A stretch of DNA of 64,000 nt from Roseibaca sp. Y0-43 (GCF_020667835.1 NZ_JAFMPR010000005.1:186001-250000); one strand, 5' to 3'; shown: positions 9,793-18,686, counted from the stretch's first letter. Notes: generated by a model from the sequence alone, not told the origin. Numbers and translations are program-made.

Positions 9793-9932
9793 GGGGCATC
9801 CCTAACTGTGACGTTTCGCCAAGCTGTCACGCAGCGCGGCTATGTCAAGCTGATGAAACCGTGTAGCCCCCGCCGATTGCACCCAACCCCACATCTGTTA
9901 GGCTTTCCAAGTAGCACGCAAGGACAGACATC

Positions 9933-10115
9933 ATGACAGACCTTACCGGCCTTGGCGGTTTCATCGTCCTCGCCCTGGCGCTTTGGGCCATCATCTCGAC
10001 CGTGAATTCCTCGGCCACGACCGGGCGCAAGGTGATCTGGTGCCTGATCGTGTTCTTCCTGCCGCTGCTTGGGTTCATCCTGTGGCTGTTCTTCGGCCCG
10101 CGCGCGCGGCGCTAG
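9933..10115 (+). CDS. small membrane protein, PLDc_N-like
   Basis: A 60-residue protein with two hydrophobic segments (about residues 8-25 and 34-54), a short basic linker TTGRK, and a C-terminal FFGPRARR. The pattern VIWCLIVFFLPLLGFILWLF followed by FGPR is typical of the phospholipase D N-terminal transmembrane domain family found as stand-alone proteins. No enzyme domain is present. An AAGGA precedes the ATG at good spacing. Function is unknown. Confidence 0.75.
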   Translation: MTDLTGLGGFIVLALALWAIISTVNSSATTGRKVIWCLIVFFLPLLGFILWLFFGPRARR

Positions 10116-10349
10116 ACAAGGAACGGCTTGCCGGTGTCTAAACGGCGACCCGATTGCCCGCGGGTGCCGCGGCCCGGTCACGACAGGCTAAGCGTGTCGT
10201 GCAGAAGGGGCCGACCTGTGGCCCGTTTGCACGCTGATCGCGGTGACGATGCACACACGGGTTTGTTTCTTAAAACAGATTTTGAGAATATGAACGCCAG
10301 CAACTGCTGCGCCCCATTGCAGCGGCATGACCGAGTGACAGATTGAGCC

Positions 10350-11258
10350 ATGTTGAACCATGTAACACCGCCGCCCGGCACCTACCCCGCGCTGATGACC
10401 ACCGCCGAGGTGGCGGAATTCCTGCGCACCAAGGAACGCACCATTTACGACATGGTGGCCAAGCAGGCGATCCCGTTCACCCGCGCCACGGGCAAGCTTT
10501 TGTTCCCGCGCCGCCTGATAGAGGCGTGGCTGGAAGCGCAGACCGAAACGCCCGATGCGGGCGCGCTGAGCATTCCGCAAATCTATTCCGGCTCGAACGA
10601 CCCGCTTCTGGACTGGGCGTTGCGTTATTCCAAGGCCGGGCTTGCGGTGCGCGCGGGCGATTCCACGCGCGGGCTGGATGATCTGGCGGCGGGCGAGGCG
10701 ATGCTTGCGGGGCTGCACCTGTTCGACCCGGTGTCGGATAGCTGGAACGTGCAGGCGGTGCGCAACGTGCTGTCGTCGCAATCCTTCGTGCTGGTGCATT
10801 GGGCTCGGCGCACGCAAGGGCTGCTGGTCGCGCCCGGCAACCCGCATGACGTGGCCAGCCTACGCGATTGTGCCGAACTGGGCCTGCGCTTCGCGCTGCG
10901 CAGCGAAGGGTCTGGCACGCAGCGCCTGCTGGATATTCAACTGTCGCGCAGCGGGCTGAGCATGGCCGATCTGAACATCGTCCCCGGCACCGCCCATACC
11001 CATGCCGATCTGGCAACCATGATAGAGACCGGCGCGGCCGATTGCGGTTTGGGCATTCAGGCCGCCGCTGGCGCGCTGGGGTTCGTGCCCTTGTTGGAAG
11101 ATGACCAGTTCGATCTGGCCATGACCCGCCGCGCCTATTTCGAGGAACCCGTCCAGCGCCTGATGGACTTCGCCCGCAGTCCCGAATTCGCGGCGCAGGC
11201 CGAACGGCTTGGCGGCTATGATCTAAGCCATCTGGGCCGGGTTGTCTGGAACGGTTAA
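10350..11258 (+). CDS. HTH (excisionase-type) regulator with periplasmic-binding-like domain
   Basis: A 302-residue one-component regulator candidate. Residues about 16-66 (TTAEVAEFLRTKERTIYDMV, then FPRRLIEAWL) form a MerR/excisionase-type HTH. Residues about 90-300 resemble a substrate-binding (PBP-like) domain, with LRSEGSGTQRLLD and ETGAADCGLGIQAAA. A related domain recurs at the C-terminus of the MoeA fusion at 33025. Position at the edge of the formate dehydrogenase and Mo/W island suggests it senses molybdate, tungstate or molybdopterin, which is inference. An alternative ATG lies at 10395. The 3' end overlaps the convergent WD40-cytochrome gene by four bases. About 235 bases of upstream DNA hold no gene. 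Confidence 0.8.
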   Translation: MLNHVTPPPGTYPALMTTAEVAEFLRTKERTIYDMVAKQAIPFTRATGKLLFPRRLIEAWLEAQTETPDAGALSIPQIYSGSNDPLLDWALRYSKAGLAVRAGDSTRGLDDLAAGEAMLAGLHLFDPVSDSWNVQAVRNVLSSQSFVLVHWARRTQGLLVAPGNPHDVASLRDCAELGLRFALRSEGSGTQRLLDIQLSRSGLSMADLNIVPGTAHTHADLATMIETGAADCGLGIQAAAGALGFVPLLEDDQFDLAMTRRAYFEEPVQRLMDFARSPEFAAQAERLGGYDLSHLGRVVWNG

Positions 11259-12532
11259 TTCCCGGTTGCGGCTTGCGCGTCCATATGGGCGGTGGCGCGG
11301 GCGATGAACTCGACCAGCGCCTGACGATCCGCCGGGTCGGCCACGCGCTGCTCTGGCATCCGTGACCCCGGTGTATAGGCCTCCGGGCCGACCTCGAACA
11401 GCTCGGCCACGGTTTCGGGCGTCCAGACAATGTTCAGCGCTTGCAAGGCGGGGGAATAGTCAAACCCCTCTGCCGTGCCGATCCGCCGGCCAAAGACGCC
11501 ATGCAGGCTTGGCCCCGCGCGCGAGTGATCGCCGGGTTGCAGCGAATGGCAGACCGCGCAGGCGCGCCAGATTTCCGCGCCCCGGCTGGCATCGGTATAC
11601 TCCTCTGGCGCGTCGGGGCGCTCGCCACCCAACGGATCACCCGTCAGCGCATCCCAGCGGCGCACGATACCGTCGGCGCTGCCGGTAAAGACCTGCGCGC
11701 CATCCGCCGCGACTGCCCAGATCGGGCCGTCGGCGGCGCGGAACATGGCGGTTATGCCCAGATCCTTGGGCGCCAGCGTCCAGACCGTGCCATCAATCGC
11801 CCCGGTCACGATATGCGCGCCGCTTGCACCGACCGACACGAGCGGGCGGTCGGTCAGAAACCGTTCGGGCAGTTGAGCGCCATCGGCGGAAAACACCCGC
11901 AACGCCCCATCGGCAAAGATGATCGCGGCGCGGTTTTGCGATATGGCCAGACCATTGGGCAACCCCGGCAGGCCCGCATTGGCGCGAAGCTCTCCATCGG
12001 GCGACCAGCGCAGAAACCGCAGATCGCCGCCCACCGAGACGATCTGCCCATCGGGCAGGAACCCCACGCCCGTAACGCGGTCGCTATGGGCGGGCACGGT
12101 CACTATGCTTTGATCGGCAAGCGCCAACACCTGCACCGTCCCGTCAAAGAACCCGGCGGCGATGCGGCTGCCATCGCCCGCCACCGCCAGCGACGCCACG
12201 GGCGAAGTGCCGCGCGGGGTTGCAAAGCGCGGCGCGGCCTGCCCCCGGTCCCAGACAGCGATGCGCCCGTCCTGCCCTGCGGTCACGAAGCCATCGTCCA
12301 GGTGGGCAACGGCCGTGACCGTGCCATCATGGAAGCGGCTGACATATAAAGCGCGCGCTTCATCCAGCGACCACAGGATCGCGCGGGTGTCGAACCCGCC
12401 AGACAGCAGCATGTCCTGCCCGACCGCAAGCGCGCCCACCGGGCCGCTATGGCCCAGAAAGTCTTGCGCGCCCACGGGGCTCGACAGACATGCCGCGACG
12501 ATCAGCGCCGAAAGCGCGGCCCTGCGCCCCAT
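11255..12532 (-). CDS. WD40-repeat/cytochrome c fusion protein, periplasmic
   Basis: A 425-residue exported protein. Residues 1-22 are a Sec signal peptide ending PVGAQ. Residues about 25-300 form roughly seven WD40-like blades, for example GGFDTRAILWS, AGQDGRIAVWD and GSADGIVRRWD. The C-terminal 110 residues are a class I cytochrome c with CAVCH at 325-329, GPSLHGVFGRR, and a likely axial Met in GSRMPEQRV. It probably carries electrons in the periplasm, with the propeller as docking or scaffold surface. It is last in a run with mrp and the FDH structural genes, which suggests a link to formate oxidation. Confidence 0.88.
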   Translation of the reverse strand: MGRRAALSALIVAACLSSPVGAQDFLGHSGPVGALAVGQDMLLSGGFDTRAILWSLDEARALYVSRFHDGTVTAVAHLDDGFVTAGQDGRIAVWDRGQAAPRFATPRGTSPVASLAVAGDGSRIAAGFFDGTVQVLALADQSIVTVPAHSDRVTGVGFLPDGQIVSVGGDLRFLRWSPDGELRANAGLPGLPNGLAISQNRAAIIFADGALRVFSADGAQLPERFLTDRPLVSVGASGAHIVTGAIDGTVWTLAPKDLGITAMFRAADGPIWAVAADGAQVFTGSADGIVRRWDALTGDPLGGERPDAPEEYTDASRGAEIWRACAVCHSLQPGDHSRAGPSLHGVFGRRIGTAEGFDYSPALQALNIVWTPETVAELFEVGPEAYTPGSRMPEQRVADPADRQALVEFIARATAHMDAQAATGN

Positions 12533-12538
12533 ATCGGC

Positions 12539-12694
12539 TTATTCGCTGACGAGGTTGCTTCCCGGATCGCCCACGCGGGCACCTTCGGTGCTGTAGGCGG
12601 AATAGCTGGGTTCCTGGAATGACCCGTTCAGAACCTGCGATGCGACAACGGCACCAACCACGGCGAAGACGGCAGCGGCGAGAAAGGCTTTCAT
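12539..12694 (-). CDS. small membrane or exported protein, unknown
   Basis: A 51-residue product. Residues 1-22 (MKAFLAAAVFAVVGAVVASQ) are one hydrophobic segment, either an anchor or an uncleaved signal. The tail is polar (SYSAYSTEGARVGDPGSN). A GGAGAG ribosome site precedes the ATG at 12694. It lies seven bases upstream of the WD40-cytochrome c start and 14 bases past the mrp stop, so the three are probably one transcript. No family is recognised. Confidence 0.65.
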   Translation of the reverse strand: MKAFLAAAVFAVVGAVVASQVLNGSFQEPSYSAYSTEGARVGDPGSNLVSE

Positions 12695-12708
12695 ATTGGT
12701 CTCTCCTG

Positions 12709-13812
12709 TCAGTTTTGCACGGTCGCTTTTGGACCGGCCTTGCTTTCCAGCGCGCCCATGACGGTGCGCGCCATATCCTGATACAGACGGCCCAAGGGGC
12801 CATCGGGGTCGCGCGCAAGGATGGGGCGGCCCGCATCCGACGCGCTGCGCAACTCCATCGACAAGGGTAGCGCACCAAGGAAAGGCACGCCGATGCGCGC
12901 GGCCTCTGCCTGCGCGCCACCTTGGCCAAAGATCGCATGGCTGCTGCCGCAATCGGGGCAGATGAATTGCGACATGTTTTCGATAATGCCCAAGGTCGGC
13001 ACATCGACCTTGTTGAACATGGTGATCCCGCGCCGTGCATCGACCAGCGCCAGATCCTGCGGGGTCGAGACGATGATCGCGCCCGCCAGATCGGTGCCCT
13101 GCGCCAGTGCCAGTTGCGCGTCGCCCGTGCCCGGCGGCATATCGACCAGCAAAAGGTCCAACGCGCCCCAGTCGACATCGGAAATCATCTGGGTGATCGC
13201 GGACATGATCATCGGACCACGCCAGACCATTGCGGTTTCGGGATCGACCAGCACGCCCATGGACATGGCTTTCAGCCCATAGGCCTGCATGGGCAACAGG
13301 CTGCGCCCCTGCCCCTTGGCGGGTTTGCCCGTCAGACCCAGAAGCGTCGGCAGCGACGGGCCGTAGATATCGGCGTCCAGCACCCCCACTTTCCAGCCCT
13401 GCGCCCGGAACGCCAGCGCCAGGTTCACCGTGGTGGTGGATTTGCCCACCCCACCCTTGCCAGAGGCCACGGCCACGACATGGCGCACCCCGGCCAAAGG
13501 CTTGGGCTTTGCGGGCGCGACGCTCAGCTTCGGCGGGGTCTTGGGCGAAGGCGTCGGGCTATCCGCCGTCAGCACCACGAAGACAGAGGTGACACCCTCC
13601 AGCGCGCGCAGCTTCGCTTCGACCGCGTCGCGCACGGGCATGAACGCCTCATGCTCACCCGGCGCGATTTGCAGCGAAACGCTGATCCGCCCGCCATTCA
13701 GCGACAGGCCAGACACGCGGGTGGATTGACCCAAGCTGGACCCGTCCGGCAAGCCAACCGAGGCGATGGCAGCGCGGGCTTGGTCAAGGAAATCGGGATC
13801 GGAGCTGCTCAT
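12709..13812 (-). CDS. mrp: Mrp/NBP35 family Fe-S carrier ATPase
   Basis: P-loop ATPase of 367 residues that carries and delivers Fe-S clusters. Residues 1-80 form a MIP18-like (DUF59) domain and 85-110 a Pro/Lys-rich linker. The deviant Walker A SGKGGVGKST spans 117-126. DADIYGPSLPTLLG, LLVDMPPGTGDAQL and the Cys pair in FICPDCG, which binds the bridging cluster, follow in order. The gene sits between the formate dehydrogenase gamma subunit and a cytochrome c gene, in line with a role in maturing the many Fe-S clusters of this island. The ATG at 13812 is preferred; the frame stays open upstream without similarity. Confidence 0.92.
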   Translation of the reverse strand: MSSSDPDFLDQARAAIASVGLPDGSSLGQSTRVSGLSLNGGRISVSLQIAPGEHEAFMPVRDAVEAKLRALEGVTSVFVVLTADSPTPSPKTPPKLSVAPAKPKPLAGVRHVVAVASGKGGVGKSTTTVNLALAFRAQGWKVGVLDADIYGPSLPTLLGLTGKPAKGQGRSLLPMQAYGLKAMSMGVLVDPETAMVWRGPMIMSAITQMISDVDWGALDLLLVDMPPGTGDAQLALAQGTDLAGAIIVSTPQDLALVDARRGITMFNKVDVPTLGIIENMSQFICPDCGSSHAIFGQGGAQAEAARIGVPFLGALPLSMELRSASDAGRPILARDPDGPLGRLYQDMARTVMGALESKAGPKATVQN

Positions 13813-13883
13813 GGCATTCCAGCTTTCACAACGCGGCCCCGCGCCTGCACAGCGCGAGGCCGGATTTTCACCAAGCGGACAAG

Positions 13884-14879
13884 TTACTCTGCCGGCGTCG
13901 CGGCCCCTTTGGCAGAGCCGGACTTGCCGCCCTTGACCTCTTCCACCCACAGGGCGTGGTGCTCTTTGGCCCAGTTTTCATCGACTTCGCCGGAACCCAT
14001 CGCATCGAACGCGCCTTCCATGCCGACAGAGCCGATATAGATATGCGCGATGATGATGGCAGACAGGCCAGCGGCAACCAGCGCGTGGATCAACTGGTAG
14101 AACTGCCAATCGGTGAAGCTGCCGGCAATACCCGGAAAGAGCAGCATAAAGCCCGTGTAGGACAGGGCAGCACCGCCAAGGATAACCGACCAGAAGATGA
14201 CCTTCTGACCCGCGTTGAACTTCTTGGCGGGCGGGTGGACGCCCTTCTTGAACAGGCCGCCACCGACCTTGATCCACTCGACATCCAGCTTGTTGGGGAT
14301 GTTTTCGATCACCCACAGCAGGAAGATCAGCGCCAGCGAGACCATGAAGGGCCATGCCAGGTAGTTATGCGCGATCTTGCCCCATGCCGAAAGCGTGCCG
14401 AATGCGCCCTCGCCCAGCAGCGGCAGGATGACGGATTTGCCGATAATCAGGTTCAAACCCGACAGCGCCAGGATGATGAAGGTCGACGCCAGCGTCCAAT
14501 GCGCGAAACGCTCGATCGAGTTGAAGCGCAGGATGGTGCGGCCCGACAGGCCGGAATCAACGCGGATGCGCCCACGCACAACGTAGAACAGCGTCAGAAG
14601 CGCCAGCATACCGACAACGGCGATGACCGACAGCGTGACGACCGTGTTGCCATGCAGCGCCGCCCAATCCTTGTTGACCGGCTTTATCAGGTTGCCTGCC
14701 GACTGGTCGGGAATGGACACACGCCCGCTGACCACGCCCTCGGTGCCAAGCGCTTGAAACAGCGCCTCTTCGCTGACCGATTCCGCTGTAGGGTTGACCT
14801 GTGCCTGCGCTTGCGGGGCCATGACGGCCACCGCGAATGCCAAGGACAGAGCTGCGCCGAATTTTGCAAGAATGTTCAT
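13884..14879 (-). CDS. formate dehydrogenase gamma subunit (cytochrome b)
   Basis: Membrane cytochrome b subunit of formate dehydrogenase, 331 residues. It should take electrons from the beta subunit and pass them to the quinone pool. After a signal-like segment (residues 1-26, ending PQAQAQ) comes a periplasmic stretch of about 80 residues and then several membrane spans. Candidate heme His residues lie in RFAHWTLAST, KIAHNYLAWP, QLIHALVAAG and IAHIYIG. The last 30 residues are charged. The long N-terminal extension is typical of the FDH3 gamma type rather than the shorter FdnI. It starts 10 bases after the beta subunit stop. Confidence 0.93.
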   Translation of the reverse strand: MNILAKFGAALSLAFAVAVMAPQAQAQVNPTAESVSEEALFQALGTEGVVSGRVSIPDQSAGNLIKPVNKDWAALHGNTVVTLSVIAVVGMLALLTLFYVVRGRIRVDSGLSGRTILRFNSIERFAHWTLASTFIILALSGLNLIIGKSVILPLLGEGAFGTLSAWGKIAHNYLAWPFMVSLALIFLLWVIENIPNKLDVEWIKVGGGLFKKGVHPPAKKFNAGQKVIFWSVILGGAALSYTGFMLLFPGIAGSFTDWQFYQLIHALVAAGLSAIIIAHIYIGSVGMEGAFDAMGSGEVDENWAKEHHALWVEEVKGGKSGSAKGAATPAE

Positions 14880-14889
14880 GGCTGCCCCC

Positions 14890-15486
14890 TTAGACCGTAA
14901 CCGTTTCGCCGTAAGCGTCGCGCCAGCCCCAAGCGCCAGAGCCGTAGCCACGGGTCACAACACGCTCGCGGTAAATCTCCGCAATGATGTCGCCATCACC
15001 CGCCAGCAGCGCCTTGGTCGAGCACATCTCGGCACAGAGCGGCAGCTTGCCCTCTGCCAAACGGTTCGCGCCGTATTTGACGTATTCCGCCTGAGACATG
15101 TCCGGCTCGGGACCGCCAGAGCAATAGGTGCATTTGTCCATCTTGCCGCGCGTGCCGAAATTGGCGGTCTGCGGATATTGGGGCGCACCGAAGGGGCAGG
15201 CATAGCTGCAATAACCGCAGCCGATGCAGGTGTCCTTGTTGTGCAGAACCACGGCGTCATCGGTGGTGTAGAAGCAATCCACCGGGCAAACGCTGGCGCA
15301 GGGTGCGTCGGTGCAATGCATACAGGCCATCGACACCGAGCGCTCACCGGGCAGACCATCATTGATGGTCACAACCCGACGCCGGTTGATGCCCCACGGC
15401 ACCTCGTGCTCGTTCTTGCAGGCGGTGACGCAGGCGTTGCACTCGATGCAACGGTCCGCATCGCACAGGAATTTCATTCGTGCCAT
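14890..15486 (-). CDS. formate dehydrogenase beta subunit, four [4Fe-4S] ferredoxin
   Basis: Electron-transfer subunit of 198 residues linking the catalytic subunit to the membrane cytochrome b. Four Cys-rich motifs are seen: CIECNACVTAC (C13, C16, C19, C23), CMHCTDAPCASVCP, CIGCGYCSYACP, and a last cluster split between CTYC and CAEMC. This is the pattern of FdnH/FDH3 beta subunits. Unlike FdnH there is no C-terminal membrane anchor, which fits the short FDH3 form. It lies 15 bases after the alpha subunit. Confidence 0.95.
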   Translation of the reverse strand: MARMKFLCDADRCIECNACVTACKNEHEVPWGINRRRVVTINDGLPGERSVSMACMHCTDAPCASVCPVDCFYTTDDAVVLHNKDTCIGCGYCSYACPFGAPQYPQTANFGTRGKMDKCTYCSGGPEPDMSQAEYVKYGANRLAEGKLPLCAEMCSTKALLAGDGDIIAEIYRERVVTRGYGSGAWGWRDAYGETVTV

Positions 15487-15501
15487 TGTTGTTTTCCTCC
15501 C

Positions 15502-18471
15502 TTATGCGGCCGCGATCTGGCAAAGCGTGACCTTGCCTTCATGCATCCCCGTCACCGGGTCATAGCCATAGGTGGTGATGACGTTCACAGATTCGCCCAA
15601 GACGATCGGGTCGGTGCCCTCGGGGTAGTTGCCCCGCTGGTCTTCGCCCTGGAACCAACCTGCGAAATGGAAGGGCATGAAGGCCACGCCTGGCGCGACA
15701 CGCTCGGTCACAAGGGCTTTCACCCGCGCTTTCGAGCCGCCCTCGGGGCCAGTGACCCAGACCCAGCCGCCATCTACCACACCGCGCGATTGTGCATCGG
15801 CCGGGTTGATCTCGACGAACATGTCCTGCTTCAACTCGGCAAGCCATGGGTTCGAACGGGTCTCTTCACCGCCGCCCTCATATTCCACAAGGCGACCAGA
15901 GGTCAGGATCAGCGGGAAATCCCCGAAGACATTGCGCTCTGTCACGTCTTGCTGAACCACCTTGCCGATATTGGGCATCCGGTGCTGACGACGGTCGTCG
16001 TTGGTCGGGTATTGCGCCACAAGGTCCGGGCGGCCCGAATAGATCGGCTCGCGGTGGACCGGGATCGGGTCGGGCAGGTTCCACGCCACGGCGCGGGCCT
16101 TGCCATTGCCGAAGGGCACACAGCCATGCATCAGCGCAACGCGCTGAATACCGCCAGAGGTATCAAGCGACCACGACACGTTGCCCATGGCTTCGGGATC
16201 ATTGCCCCCGATGCGTGCGATATTGGCCAGTTCTTCTGGCGTCAGGTCGCTATCCCAGCCCAGCTGTTGCAGCAGCGCATAGGTGAATTGCGGATACCCG
16301 TCCTCGATCTCGGAGCCGACAGGCCAGCTGCCTTCGGCCAAGAGCGTTTCGCCATCGCGCTCCAGCCCGAAGCGCGGACGGAAGGCACCGCCCCCCTCCA
16401 TCGGGTGTAGGCTGGGGTTATACAGGATATGCGTGCCAGGATGGCGCAGTTCCGGCGTGCCCCAGCAGGGCCACGGCAGACCGTAGTAATCGCCCTTGAT
16501 CTCTTCGGGGGCGTCGGGCTTGGCGCGCAGCGTGACCAGATCGAAATGCTCTTGGTTCGCCATATGCGCTTTCAGACGCTCGGGGCTTTGCCCGGTATAG
16601 CCGGTGGACCAGCCGCCCCGGTTGATTTCGCGCAGCACCGATTCCGGCGTCGGCTCCATGCCGAACTTGCCCTGAACCATCTCGTAGTTCTTGAACATCT
16701 CGTCGGCGAAGCCCAGACGCTGGGCCAGACCATACATCACCGCGTAGTCGGTATCCGATTCAAAGATCGGCTCGACCACCTTTTCGCCCCACTGAACCGA
16801 GCGGTTCGACGCGGTGCGCGAACCAGAGGTTTCGAACTGCGTGCAGATCGGCAGCAGATAGGTATTGTCGGTGCGCGAATGCAGCGCCGCGAAGGTCGTC
16901 GGGTGCGGGTCGGCCACGACCAGCAGCTCCAGATCGTTCATGCCGCGCTGCGCGTCCTGCATCCGGGGCACGGTGTTACCGCCATGCCCGAACACCATCA
17001 TCGCCTTGATGTTGTCCTGCTGGTCGATCTCTTCGTTGTCGATCGTGACAGCGTCGAACCAGCGGGTCGAGGTGATGCCCGGCACGTTCATGTTTTCCTC
17101 GGGCGTGCGCGCATCGCGGCCACCCTTCGCCGGAACCGCATCGAAGCGGTTGACGAAATATTCATATGGCACGTCCCAGACGCGCGCCCAGTGGTTCCAT
17201 GCGCCCGCGCTCAGGCCATAGTAGCAAGGCAGGTTGGCCACATCCAAACCGAAATCGGTCGCGCCCTGCACGTTGCAGTGGCCGCGGAAGATATTCGCGC
17301 CGTTACCTTCGCCACCCACGTTGCCGGTGGCCAGCAGCAGCAGGTTGTAGGCGCGCACATTCGCGGTGCCCACGGTGTGCTGCGTGCCGCCCATGCACCA
17401 GATAAACGTCGAGGGGCGTTCCTTCGCGAATTTCTCGGCCACGCGGCGCAGCGTGTCGCCATCGACGCCGGAAATCTCTTCGACCACCTCGGGCGTGTAG
17501 TTCTTCACCACCTCGCGGACCTGGTCCATCCCCCAGACACGCTGGGCGATGTATTCCTTGTCTTCCCAGCCATTCTCGAAAATGTGCCACAACATGCCAT
17601 GGACCACCGCGATATCGGTGCCGGGGCGGATGCGGACATATTCGGTGGCATGGGCCGCCGTGCGGGTGAAACGCGGGTCCAGAACGACCACGTTCGCGCG
17701 CTGGGTTTCCTTGCCTTCAAGGATATGCTGCAACGAGACCGGGTGTGCCTCTGCCGCGTTTGACCCCATGAAGATGATGGTCTTGGCGTTGCGAATGTCG
17801 TTGTAGCTATTGGTCATCGCACCATAGCCCCAGGTATTCGCAACCCCGGCCACGGTGGTCGAGTGGCAAATCCGCGCCTGGTGGTCGACGTTGTTGGTGC
17901 CCCAGAACGCCGCCAGTTTGCGGAACAGATACGACCCTTCGTTCGAGAATTTGGCGGACCCCAGCCAATACACCGAATCCGCGCCGGAATTCGCACGGAT
18001 CTCGGTCATCTTCTCGGCAATCTCGTTCAGCGCCTGATCCCAAGAGATGCGCTGCCATTCGCCGCCGACTTTCTTCATCGGGTATTTCAGGCGACGGTCG
18101 CCATGGACCAGCTCGCGGACCGAAGCGCCCTTGGCGCAGTGGGTGCCGCGGTTGATCGGGCTGTTGAAAGCCGGTTCCTGACCGACCCAGACACCGTTCT
18201 GCACCTCTGCCACGACCGAGCAGCCGACCGAGCAGTGGGTGCAGATATTCTTTTTCAGCTCAATCGGCTGCGACATGTCGGTGAAGCCTGCGGCCTCGAC
18301 CCGGCGGGTCATGCCTGCGCCCAAGGTGGCGACGGCGGCAAGCCCCCCGACGGTCAGCCCCGACGCGCGCAGAAAGCTGCGGCGATCCAATGGCTTGGCG
18401 GCAACACTTGCAGCGAACTGGCTCAGGCGACCGCCCGACGCGGCCTCGCGGGTTCTGCGCTTTACAAGCAT
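15502..18471 (-). CDS. formate dehydrogenase catalytic alpha subunit (Cys-type, Tat-exported)
   Basis: Catalytic Mo/W-bis-MGD subunit of 989 residues, oxidising formate to CO2 on the periplasmic side. A Tat signal spans residues 30-61 (DRRSFLRASGL). The [4Fe-4S] site is C77, C80, C84 and C112. The catalytic position is C202 in ARICHSTTV, where E. coli FdnG has selenocysteine in ARVUHGPTV, and His203 follows. The MGD-binding regions and the C-terminal molydopterin dinucleotide-binding domain are intact. Two spaced extra segments (about 440-480 and 640-680) are characteristic of FDH3 alpha. A strong GGGAGGA lies before the ATG at 18471. The metal, Mo or W, cannot be read from the sequence. Confidence 0.95.
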   Translation of the reverse strand: MLVKRRTREAASGGRLSQFAASVAAKPLDRRSFLRASGLTVGGLAAVATLGAGMTRRVEAAGFTDMSQPIELKKNICTHCSVGCSVVAEVQNGVWVGQEPAFNSPINRGTHCAKGASVRELVHGDRRLKYPMKKVGGEWQRISWDQALNEIAEKMTEIRANSGADSVYWLGSAKFSNEGSYLFRKLAAFWGTNNVDHQARICHSTTVAGVANTWGYGAMTNSYNDIRNAKTIIFMGSNAAEAHPVSLQHILEGKETQRANVVVLDPRFTRTAAHATEYVRIRPGTDIAVVHGMLWHIFENGWEDKEYIAQRVWGMDQVREVVKNYTPEVVEEISGVDGDTLRRVAEKFAKERPSTFIWCMGGTQHTVGTANVRAYNLLLLATGNVGGEGNGANIFRGHCNVQGATDFGLDVANLPCYYGLSAGAWNHWARVWDVPYEYFVNRFDAVPAKGGRDARTPEENMNVPGITSTRWFDAVTIDNEEIDQQDNIKAMMVFGHGGNTVPRMQDAQRGMNDLELLVVADPHPTTFAALHSRTDNTYLLPICTQFETSGSRTASNRSVQWGEKVVEPIFESDTDYAVMYGLAQRLGFADEMFKNYEMVQGKFGMEPTPESVLREINRGGWSTGYTGQSPERLKAHMANQEHFDLVTLRAKPDAPEEIKGDYYGLPWPCWGTPELRHPGTHILYNPSLHPMEGGGAFRPRFGLERDGETLLAEGSWPVGSEIEDGYPQFTYALLQQLGWDSDLTPEELANIARIGGNDPEAMGNVSWSLDTSGGIQRVALMHGCVPFGNGKARAVAWNLPDPIPVHREPIYSGRPDLVAQYPTNDDRRQHRMPNIGKVVQQDVTERNVFGDFPLILTSGRLVEYEGGGEETRSNPWLAELKQDMFVEINPADAQSRGVVDGGWVWVTGPEGGSKARVKALVTERVAPGVAFMPFHFAGWFQGEDQRGNYPEGTDPIVLGESVNVITTYGYDPVTGMHEGKVTLCQIAAA

Positions 18472-18473
18472 TC

Positions 18474-18686
18474 TTATTCCTCCCGGACGTAGTAACGGTT
18501 GGTGCGGTAGAAGGCCTCGACATGCGGGGTCTCCTGGTAGCGGGCGCGAGTGCGCTCATCGCCGGTCTGTTGCGCGAAGCTGGGGCGCGCGCTGCCAGCG
18601 GTCAGCGCCGCCGCAGAGGCCGCGCCGGTCGCAGCCACGCCGAAAAAGGCGCGCCGGCTGATTGGGTTATGCTTGTCTTTAGACAT
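18474..18686 (-). CDS. small Tat-signal protein of formate dehydrogenase loci
   Basis: A 70-residue protein that is mostly a twin-arginine signal: NPISRRAFFGVAATGAASAA with a cut near SFAQQ. A mature part of about 33 residues remains, ending HVEAFYRTNRYYVREE. It matches the 'formate dehydrogenase region TAT target' family as I recall it. It may assist export or assembly of the alpha subunit, or be a small bound subunit. The ATG at 18686 is favoured over 18689 because GGGAGG is then five bases away. It ends two bases before the alpha subunit start. Confidence 0.88.
   Translation of the reverse strand: MSKDKHNPISRRAFFGVAATGAASAAALTAGSARPSFAQQTGDERTRARYQETPHVEAFYRTNRYYVREE

Noticed and set aside
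16429-17763. 444-codon open frame opposite the FDH alpha subunit, and similar ones at 44087-45904 and 36093-38198
   Set aside because: Their composition is that of antisense frames. The opposite strand has complete, motif-rich enzymes.
17860-17880. Selenocysteine insertion in the formate dehydrogenase alpha subunit
   Set aside because: The catalytic codon region reads ARICHS with a Cys codon and no in-frame TGA, so no SECIS is needed.
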